This document shows positions 1 through 5,514 of a stretch of DNA of 6,194 nt, piece by piece. Origin of the DNA: an uncultured Peptococcaceae bacterium (GTDB lineage Bacteria > Bacillota > Peptococcia > Peptococcales > Peptococcaceae); the NCBI GenBank assembly GCA_902462325.1, contig CABQBF010000148.1, positions 1 through 6,194 on the forward strand. The letters are read 5' to 3'. A model generated the notes under the pieces. That model did no database searches. It was given only the letters and a program-made list of their open reading frames with translations, and had not been told where the DNA came from. The translations under genes were made by a program, and so were the position numbers. Each line of letters starts with the position of its first letter. The first letter of the stretch is position 1.

Positions 1-2
1 AG

Positions 3-209
3 GAAAACCATCTGACCACCATGATGATCACCCACAACATGAAGGATGCCATCAAGTATGGCAACCGCCTCATCATGATGCACGAGGGCCACATCATCTA
101 TGACGTGGCCGGTGAGGAAAAGAAGAATCTGCATGTTTCTGACCTGCTGGCCAAATTCCAGATCGCCAGCGGCGGTGAGTTTGCAAACGACCGCATGATC
201 CTGTCCTGA
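3..209 (+). CDS. ABC transporter ATP-binding protein, C-terminal end (partial)
   Basis: This is the last 68 codons of an ABC transporter ATPase; the reading frame is already open at base 3 and the gene starts before the window. Seen: the segment MMITHNM is the switch (H-loop) region that follows Walker B in ABC ATPases, and it is followed by a typical tail KYGNRLIMMHEGHIIYDV. That tail, with GEEKK and a short SDLLAKF helix, resembles ATPases that sit with substrate-binding and permease genes of the TrpX/TrpY type (putative amino-acid uptake). The ATPase would act on the cytoplasmic face of the membrane and hydrolyse ATP to drive import. The subfamily is recognised from memory and the Walker motifs are outside the window, so the substrate is uncertain. 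The gene converges on the minus-strand operon and ends just before a strong hairpin terminator. Confidence 0.85.
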   Translation, partial: ENHLTTMMITHNMKDAIKYGNRLIMMHEGHIIYDVAGEEKKNLHVSDLLAKFQIASGGEFANDRMILS

Positions 210-235
210 TAAAAATTTCGTTGCCCGCAAAAATC

Positions 236-282
236 AAAGGACGCCTGCCCTCGGGAAACACCGAGGACAGGCGTCCTTTTTT
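236..282. terminator. Bidirectional intrinsic terminator
   Basis: A GC-rich hairpin pairs 236-254 with 261-279 around a 6-base loop (255-260). On the + strand it is followed by six T (277-282) and serves the ABC transporter gene, which stops 27 bases upstream; this strand has one C-A mismatch (248/267). On the minus strand the same position becomes a G-U wobble, so the stem is fully paired, and it runs into a broken T tract (TTTGATTTTT). It can therefore also stop transcripts arriving from the HNH gene side. Confidence 0.88.
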
Positions 283-316
283 CAAATACGGGAAGCACGT
301 TGAGAGGCTTCATAGC

Positions 317-353
317 GCCAGCAATGTTTTCGTCTATACAAAACATCGCTGGC
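317..353. repeat. Long inverted repeat (hairpin) in the intergenic region
   Basis: The arms 317-330 and 340-353 pair over 14 positions with one mismatch, enclosing a 9-base loop (331-339). The only imperfection (323/347) is A-C on the + strand and G-U on the minus strand, so the RNA would fold better when transcribed leftward. No T tract follows on either strand, so it is not an intrinsic terminator by itself. It may be part of a dispersed intergenic repeat or a structured RNA tail of the minus-strand transcript. Function unknown. Confidence 0.6.
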
Positions 354-392
354 ACTGCAAAATGCTTGTTGGGAACATCCAAACCCTTGAAC

Positions 393-411
393 TGCATCCG
401 AGGGATGCAGG
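393..411. repeat. Short perfect inverted repeat
   Basis: An 8-base arm (CTGCATCC, 393-400) pairs perfectly with 404-411 around a 3-base loop. No T tract follows on either strand. Together with the hairpins at 317-353 and 236-279 it makes three stem-loops in a row within about 180 bases. The stretch 286-465 has no believable gene. Confidence 0.5.
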
Positions 412-465
412 CCTTCTAAAGAACATAAAAATAAATTTCTAGCAAATGTATGGTGCATGGAAATA

Positions 466-1104
466 TTAAGTATCTAAATGAGTTTGCCATGGAGGAAGTT
501 TGATAATACTTTTAATTTTATCATATAGGTTTTGACGATTTAGTTCTTCGGCGATGAAAGGATATTTGGATTCAAGAAAAGAACGACGAACATCTCCACA
601 TATATATTCCATGATTATTTCACATCGGCGATTGGCTTGATCTTCATCGTTTAAATGAAGGATCTGTATAGTTGATAAAGCTTTGCTTTTTTCAGCAGGG
701 CTCATATCTTTTCGAGGTTTGACTAGACAAGATGGAAAATCCAACTCTAAGTCACCATTTTGTATTTCGAAAGGATCAAGAACAATTTGGTTTCCTTTAT
801 ATGCATTCATTACAGAGGTTGTTAAACGATAATTATCCCATTCATAGGCCTTTTCAGGATGTGAACTTTTAGGATAAAAATGGTCAACAGAGACAGAAGT
901 AGTAGTTCTTGAAAACCATTCGCCGCTATATGCACATATGCCACCATAAGCATCATACAATTGTTGGTTGCATCTGGACCAGAAGTTGTTCTTTCGCCAT
1001 TGCTCACCTTTTGGATTTGGATGAGCTGCTATAAATTTATTACCGGGCTGTCGAACTCGTATGTCAAAATCAGAAGGTTCTGGTTTTAAATCGATATGAA
1101 TCAT
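466..1104 (-). CDS. HNH endonuclease, PtuB-like (Septu / TIGR02646 type)
   Basis: A 212-residue protein with an HNH (beta-beta-alpha-metal) nuclease core. Seen: GGICAYSGEW at 54-63, then SVDHFYPKS (72-80) holding the D-H pair (D74, H75), WDNYRL (89-94) with the central Asn N91, and MNAYKGN (99-105) where the last metal-site His of a classic HNH is replaced by Asn (N100). Lone cysteines (C57) suggest no zinc-knuckle pair. Family knowledge: small HNH proteins of this shape partner an ABC/SMC-type ATPase in Septu defence (PtuA-PtuB) and in some retron systems, where they are the DNA-cutting subunit. Context agrees: the start codon overlaps the ATPase stop in an ATGA (1101-1104), so the two are translationally coupled. 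The C-terminal half (about 110-212) is mainly helical in look and probably binds the ATPase. It is AT-rich (about 28% GC at 481-540), unlike rlmD. Nuclease identity is firm; the Septu assignment is inferred. Confidence 0.85.
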   Translation of the reverse strand: MIHIDLKPEPSDFDIRVRQPGNKFIAAHPNPKGEQWRKNNFWSRCNQQLYDAYGGICAYSGEWFSRTTTSVSVDHFYPKSSHPEKAYEWDNYRLTTSVMNAYKGNQIVLDPFEIQNGDLELDFPSCLVKPRKDMSPAEKSKALSTIQILHLNDEDQANRRCEIIMEYICGDVRRSFLESKYPFIAEELNRQNLYDKIKSIIKLPPWQTHLDT

Positions 1105-2954
1105 AGTACCACTCCGTGCTGTTCAGCAAAGTATATCCAACGTGGCCAGAAAGGATCATTTTGGGCAAGACAATGCAACAGCTTTTGGTGAACATCCTTA
1201 ACAGCAGAATCGGTTGCAGTATCATTAAGCTGAAGTTTTTTTGCTTCTTCGATGACTTGTGAGGCATTAACAGCCCTTGCTTGATTTAAATTGAAAACTG
1301 ATGAGGTAAGCCAAGCATCGATTTGTCCATATTTGATATAATCCTTTTCAGATAAAGTTGCGTCTGCGTTCTCTGGTACAAGATTAAGCTGGAACAATTT
1401 ATCTATGTCAGGATTGAAAATTTCCTCAGAAGAGGCCATAACCAAAGGAGAATGAGTGGCAATAATAAATTGAACCTCAAGTTCTGCGGCTAAACATTTC
1501 TGGATTTCAACTAAAGCAGGGAGAATAGTCCTTTGCCACTTGGGGTGCAAATGTGCTTCCAATTCATCAACCATAACTACAATGCGAGAATCTGGGTGAA
1601 GGCCTCTGAGCTTACAATTTTCTTTATGCTCATTCCATGCCCATACAATCAAATAGGCCAGAGTGATTATTCTTCCAATGCCGGCAGAGGAGTTTGTTAT
1701 AGGAACAATACCATACGGATATTGGATAGTAGGGATTTCTCTACTGTCATTTGGGATTCGTACTGCATCTCCCGGAACGAGTTTGCCAATATCGGGAGGT
1801 GATAGTTCGGCAAGGACGTTCTTGAAAATTTCAAAAGGATATTTTTGAGGAGAATTTTGCCATTTTACCCAATCTCTGATTAGACCTTCGATACGGCTTC
1901 CATAGCCATCCCAAATTTGTTGCTTAGTAAATACATTTGAGGTAGTATTAATTTTTGAAGGATCCCATACGGCGTATGATCCATCTACCAATGCATAAAT
2001 AATTAAACCCGGAATAGTTGTCGAATCGGCAGTTCTTTTCCAAGTTAAATTTTTATTATCGTAAAGAACAGTTTTCTCTTGAGGCATTTTCGATTTTCCG
2101 GCTATGGAAAACCCTATAGTAGCTTTTCGACGACCTTCAGCATATTTTGGACGTGCTTCGTTACCTGTCCATGTGCTTGTAAGGGCCCACCAAGAACAAT
2201 CCATAAGAAATGTTTTACCTAATCCGTTATCACCGGTAATGATATTAAGGCGCGGAGATAAATTCATTTCAATATGGTCGCATGGGCCAACATTTGTTAA
2301 TTCAAGCTTTGAAAGAGTACCTTCTTGGTCAGGAAGAGCATCTGGCGGACTGGAGAGATTAACTGAAAGCTGATTCCATGTGACGGGCGTATTTTGAAAT
2401 ACAGCTACATTTGGAAATGATTGTTCATTTGAAAATAATGCAGAAATCTCATTTTTAGTTAGATGATACTCATTCACAAATTTCTCGACAATATCCTCAA
2501 GAGTTGCTGTGTCCGGCCATTTGTGATTTTTTAAAGTCCAAATAGCCATAGCGAAAATAGGCACTCTCTTCTCAGATTTTGGAATAGCAATTTCCTGAAT
2601 TCGTTGAACATAATCTTTGGACCATGCCCAATATTTTCCATTTCGATCATGAATAAAAGCTGTCTTAAAAGTCTGAGTATTGATCGCCTGAAGACCTGCT
2701 GATGGATATTTTGGTGCAAGCCACTGCTTTTTTGCGTTGGTTTGATAGGGCTGAAAATAGTGACTGGATGACGGACAAATTTTATGAACATCATCCATGA
2801 AAAGTTTAGTGTTATTATCCATCGGGAAAGTGACTGGGGTTTCGATGGGAAGATTGTTCTTTTTACAAGTTAAAAATGTTATACCAATAAATGTATGAAC
2901 ATTTTTTAATTGCTGGATTGAGCTCAGAATATATTCTAAAGAAATATACAACAT
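1101..2954 (-). CDS. PtuA-like ABC/SMC-type ATPase with unassigned N-terminal domain
   Basis: A 617-residue protein in two parts. The C-terminal part (about 213-560) is an AAA_15/AAA_21-type ATPase: LSKLELTNVGPCDHIEMNL opens the ABC fold, Walker A is GDNGLGKT (241-248), a degenerate signature NSSAGIGR sits at 421-428, Walker B is VVMVDELEAHLHP (459-471, D463/E464), and the switch His is in ATHSP (499-503). The run RIITLAYLIVWAWNEH and the DELEAHLHP form match ATPases found beside HNH genes, as in Septu PtuA. The first 210 residues, including TFIGITFLTC (21-30), NAKKQWLAPKYPSAG (73-87) and KYWAWSKDYVQRI (107-119), are not part of a normal PtuA and I cannot assign them; a role in target recognition is only a guess. 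The protein is cytoplasmic, with no signal peptide. The ATG follows GGAGGAG by 4 bases and lies 1 base after the methyltransferase stop; the gene overlaps the HNH gene by 4 bases. Likely role: ATP-dependent sensor or scaffold for the HNH nuclease. Confidence 0.85.
   Translation of the reverse strand: MLYISLEYILSSIQQLKNVHTFIGITFLTCKKNNLPIETPVTFPMDNNTKLFMDDVHKICPSSSHYFQPYQTNAKKQWLAPKYPSAGLQAINTQTFKTAFIHDRNGKYWAWSKDYVQRIQEIAIPKSEKRVPIFAMAIWTLKNHKWPDTATLEDIVEKFVNEYHLTKNEISALFSNEQSFPNVAVFQNTPVTWNQLSVNLSSPPDALPDQEGTLSKLELTNVGPCDHIEMNLSPRLNIITGDNGLGKTFLMDCSWWALTSTWTGNEARPKYAEGRRKATIGFSIAGKSKMPQEKTVLYDNKNLTWKRTADSTTIPGLIIYALVDGSYAVWDPSKINTTSNVFTKQQIWDGYGSRIEGLIRDWVKWQNSPQKYPFEIFKNVLAELSPPDIGKLVPGDAVRIPNDSREIPTIQYPYGIVPITNSSAGIGRIITLAYLIVWAWNEHKENCKLRGLHPDSRIVVMVDELEAHLHPKWQRTILPALVEIQKCLAAELEVQFIIATHSPLVMASSEEIFNPDIDKLFQLNLVPENADATLSEKDYIKYGQIDAWLTSSVFNLNQARAVNASQVIEEAKKLQLNDTATDSAVKDVHQKLLHCLAQNDPFWPRWIYFAEQHGVVL
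1112..1115 (-). promoter_or_regulatory. Ribosome binding site of the HNH gene
   Basis: GGAG lies 7 bases before the ATG at 1104, inside the last codons of the ATPase gene. It supports this start and translational coupling through the ATGA overlap. Confidence 0.7.
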
Positions 2955-2955
2955 T

Positions 2956-3822
2956 TTACTCCTCCAAATGCTTTATAATATACTCGCAGAAAGAATAGTT
3001 GATGTCGATACCAATTGCAGAATGTCCGGATTTTAGAGCAACATTCATTGTTGTACCGCTTCCGGCAAAGGGATCCAAAACGACACCCTCTGGGGGACAC
3101 CCAATATCCAGACATCGAGATACTAGTTCGTCAGGATATGGGGCGGTTTCAATTTCAGAGCCGGAAGGACGCGGAGTAATAGTCCAGACATCTTCATCGA
3201 TTTGTTTGTCAACAAGAGGTTTTCGATTGAAAAAATATTTTCGATCTTTTGCAAACATGAAAATATATTCATAACTTCTATGAGGTCGGTCTTTGACAGA
3301 TTCAGGAAGAGCTTTATCTCTATGCCAAATAATAGGAGCTCTTAAAACCCACCGCCTCGAAGTCATTTCGATAGCAACTCTCCATGGAACGCCAATAATC
3401 GATTTTCGTTCAATGTGTTCCCCAAGACCACCGCTTTTATCTACGGGGCGGATGCCAAACCTACGCTTATGACTCTTTAAGTCTTTTCCATGAGAAGCAC
3501 CTTTTCCAGAATAGTAAGTGTCTCCGAGATTCAAAAAAAGCAAACCATCTTTACGCAGAACACGGTACAATTCATCCATTACGCGGCAAAGAGAGTTTAC
3601 ATATTCATTTATTGTATCTTCGAGTCCAATTTGGCCATCGACGCCATAATCCCGAAGACTATAATAGGGCGGAGAAGTTATAACGCAATGAACACTTTCA
3701 TCAGGAATATTCTTTAAAGCATCAACTGCATTTCCACAAAAAAGTGTCCATTCTTTTTCTTGCGAAGTACCTTTCCATTTATGAACGCCATTGGGAAGTA
3801 CTTCATCTACAAGAATATTCAT
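2956..3822 (-). CDS. Beta-class DNA methyltransferase, probably N4-cytosine
   Basis: A 288-residue site-specific DNA methyltransferase using S-adenosylmethionine. Seen, numbered from the chosen start: the catalytic motif IV is TSPPYYSLRDYG (49-60), the SAM-binding motif I is DPFAGSGTT (250-258), followed by GIDIN (271-275). Motif IV before motif I is the beta-class order. TSPPY is the form usual in m4C enzymes, although some m6A enzymes share it, so the base is not certain. Other family marks are GVPWRVA, SYEYIFMFAK and VWTI. The region between the motifs (about 104-160) probably includes target-recognition residues. The frame is open upstream to 3915, but that start overlaps the end of rlmD and lacks an SD; the ATG at 3822 has AAGGAG 12 bases before it. 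It is first in the three-gene cassette, 32 bases after rlmD. Likely role: marking host DNA against the ATPase-HNH pair. Confidence 0.9.
   Translation of the reverse strand: MNILVDEVLPNGVHKWKGTSQEKEWTLFCGNAVDALKNIPDESVHCVITSPPYYSLRDYGVDGQIGLEDTINEYVNSLCRVMDELYRVLRKDGLLFLNLGDTYYSGKGASHGKDLKSHKRRFGIRPVDKSGGLGEHIERKSIIGVPWRVAIEMTSRRWVLRAPIIWHRDKALPESVKDRPHRSYEYIFMFAKDRKYFFNRKPLVDKQIDEDVWTITPRPSGSEIETAPYPDELVSRCLDIGCPPEGVVLDPFAGSGTTMNVALKSGHSAIGIDINYSFCEYIIKHLEE
2959..2965 (-). promoter_or_regulatory. Ribosome binding site of the ATPase gene
   Basis: GGAGGAG, 4 bases before the ATG, is made by the last two Glu codons of the methyltransferase gene, directly before its TAA stop. A ribosome finishing the methyltransferase would sit on this site, so the two proteins are probably made in coupled amounts. 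Confidence 0.8.
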
Positions 3823-3834
3823 TCCGACTTGTTT

Positions 3835-3840
3835 CTCCTT
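3835..3840 (-). promoter_or_regulatory. Ribosome binding site of the methyltransferase gene
   Basis: AAGGAG stands 12 bases before the ATG at 3822, in the 32-base gap after rlmD. The spacing is longer than ideal, but no other start codon in frame fits better, so it decides the start against the longer frame from 3915. Confidence 0.65.
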
Positions 3841-3854
3841 AAATATACATGTTA

Positions 3855-5501
3855 TCATATCATCTGAAAATGCTTTAATGCTTCCACAATCGCATCCTCT
3901 TTTTCCTTCGGACACTTGGGCTGCTTTGCATTTTCATTTTTCGCTTTATTGTAATTCTCTCGCTCGATGATGCTGTACTTCTGCTTCACCTGTGCGATAT
4001 AGAGATTGGAAACCTTTAACTGATGGTGTTTCCACACATAATCCCGAATCTCGTTGTAAGTCGCCTTGCTTTCTGCAGCGGTCACATCCAGTTCATCCAT
4101 GCTGACGTCCACTTCGATGTGTCGCTCGACATTGAGTTTGGTCAAAAGGAGAACCGCTTCCACATGCTTCGTCCTTGGAAACAGATCCACAGGCTGCACT
4201 TTCTCTGCGTGATACCCATTTTGTTCCAACCATGCGGCGTCCCGGGCGGCGGTGGCGGGGTTGCAGCTGACGTAGACCACCCGGCGGGGGGCCATGCGTA
4301 CCACGGCAGAAAGGGTGGCCCCGTCGCAGCCTTTGCGGGGCGGGTCCAGCATCACGACATCCGGGTGCAGGGCCTCGGCGGCCAGCTGTGCGGCCGCCTG
4401 CCCGGCATCGGCGCAGAAGAAGCGGCTCTTGGCGGAAACCGCTGCACCCATGCGGGCGGCATTGGCCTTGGCGCTTTCGATGGCTTCGGGTACGATCTCT
4501 ACGCCCACCAGCTCACGGCAGTGGTCTGCCATGGAAAGGCCGATGGTGCCCATGCCGCAGTAGAGATCCAGCAAAAGGTCATCCGGTGTCAGCTGGGCGT
4601 ATTCGGCAGCGATGCCGTAGAGCTGCTCAGCGGCAAGCGTGTTTACCTGATAAAACGAAAGCGGGCCAAGCTGCACCGGGACGCCGCAGAGGGTGTCTTC
4701 AATATACCCCTGTCCATACAGAGTGTGAGTCTCAGAACCAAGGATGACATTGGTGTTTTTTGCGTTGACATTCAACAGGATGGTGACAATGTCCGGAAAC
4801 GCCTCTTTCAGCCGGGTGCAAAGCTCTTCGGCTGAAGGAAGCTTGGCACGAGTGGATACCAGACAAACCATGATCTGTCCGCTGTGTGCACCGCGGCGCA
4901 GGAAGATATGCCGTACGAGGCCCTTGCCGGTCTCCTCGTTGTAGGGGTGGATGCCTTTTTCTGCAAAGAATGCGCACAGGGTGTTGCCGATCTCATTCAG
5001 TACGCCGGGCTGCAGGCGGCAGTCCGGACAGGGAACGATACGGTGGGTACGCCCGGCATAAAAACCAATGCAGGGGCGGCCGGCTTTGTCTGTTCCGACC
5101 GGAAACTGGACTTTATTGCGGTATCGGTCGATCTCCGGGGAGCCTACGATGGGAAGGACCGGAACATCCAGCCCGCCGATGCGTGCAAAGGCGTCTGCAA
5201 CATTCTCCTGCTTGGCGCGGAGCTCGGCGGCATAGTCCAGATGCCGCAGGCTGCAGCCGCCGCAGGGACCGGCCACAGCACAGTCCACCGGGATGCGATC
5301 CGGCGAGGGCTTGAGCACCTCGTCCAGAATGCCGAAAGCATAGCGCTTGCAGTCCTTGACGATGCGTACCCGGGCTTCATCGCCGGGCGCTGCACCGGGA
5401 ATGAACACGGTCTCACCCTCCGGGCTGTGGGCGACACCGCTGCCATCGCTGGACAGGCGCTCCACCTGCAGAGTGAGAACTTGATTTTTCTGTAAGGGCA
5501 T
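3855..5501 (-). CDS. rlmD: 23S rRNA (uracil-5-)-methyltransferase RlmD/RumA family
   Basis: A 548-residue SAM-dependent enzyme that makes 5-methyluridine in RNA, most likely in 23S rRNA; the exact uridine cannot be read from the sequence. Seen: an N-terminal TRAM RNA-binding domain (about 1-62), a likely 4Fe-4S site (C74, C80, C83 in CAVAGPCGGC, plus C158 or C161), SAM motif LDLYCGMGTIG (311-321), DPPRKGC (386-392), the nucleophile C413 in VYVSCNPAT, and the general base E448 in KHVEAV. All key residues are present. After residue 455 comes a 94-residue tail (DELDVTAAES..., KVSNLYIAQVKQK, IIERENYNK) that E. coli RumA lacks but that I know from clostridial homologues; its role is unknown. The ATG at 5501 has AAGGAG 7 bases upstream. 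The gene lies 12 bases after araC in one operon. Composition falls from GC-rich to AT-rich over its last 120 codons. Confidence 0.93.
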   Translation of the reverse strand: MPLQKNQVLTLQVERLSSDGSGVAHSPEGETVFIPGAAPGDEARVRIVKDCKRYAFGILDEVLKPSPDRIPVDCAVAGPCGGCSLRHLDYAAELRAKQENVADAFARIGGLDVPVLPIVGSPEIDRYRNKVQFPVGTDKAGRPCIGFYAGRTHRIVPCPDCRLQPGVLNEIGNTLCAFFAEKGIHPYNEETGKGLVRHIFLRRGAHSGQIMVCLVSTRAKLPSAEELCTRLKEAFPDIVTILLNVNAKNTNVILGSETHTLYGQGYIEDTLCGVPVQLGPLSFYQVNTLAAEQLYGIAAEYAQLTPDDLLLDLYCGMGTIGLSMADHCRELVGVEIVPEAIESAKANAARMGAAVSAKSRFFCADAGQAAAQLAAEALHPDVVMLDPPRKGCDGATLSAVVRMAPRRVVYVSCNPATAARDAAWLEQNGYHAEKVQPVDLFPRTKHVEAVLLLTKLNVERHIEVDVSMDELDVTAAESKATYNEIRDYVWKHHQLKVSNLYIAQVKQKYSIIERENYNKAKNENAKQPKCPKEKEDAIVEALKHFQMI

Positions 5502-5508
5502 GAAGTAT

Positions 5509-5514
5509 CTCCTT
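5509..5514 (-). promoter_or_regulatory. Ribosome binding site of rlmD
   Basis: AAGGAG, 7 bases before the rlmD ATG, overlaps by one base the TAA stop (5514-5516) of the AraC-family gene. This ties the two genes into one transcript. Confidence 0.8.

Noticed and set aside
98..397. A 99-residue minus-strand open frame across the intergenic region
   Set aside because: It runs through the terminator hairpin and into the antisense of the ABC ATPase gene, has no clear SD, and its frame overlaps stem-loops. Better explained as chance or as a repeat element.
3842..3876. A possible promoter (TTTTCA, 17 bases, TATATT on the minus strand)
   Set aside because: The -35 is weak and the start site would fall on the SD itself, leaving the methyltransferase without a usable leader.
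410..3880. Direct repeats (att sites) flanking the cassette
   Set aside because: Compared the end of rlmD (3855-3890) with 410-480 by eye; no shared run long enough to claim, and no integrase in the window.
2956..3915. A longer methyltransferase starting at 3915
   Set aside because: It would overlap rlmD by 61 bases, has no SD, and the extra 31 residues are just an out-of-frame reading of the rlmD tail.
466..3915. Retron (retron systems can carry a PtuA-PtuB pair)
   Set aside because: No reverse transcriptase gene is present; the third gene is a methyltransferase.
4023..4835. A 270-residue + strand open frame
   Set aside because: Antisense to the well-supported rlmD gene; Cys/Gly/His-rich translation typical of a shadow frame in GC-rich DNA.
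4884..5495. A 203-residue + strand open frame
   Set aside because: Antisense to rlmD, with no recognisable motif and no SD.
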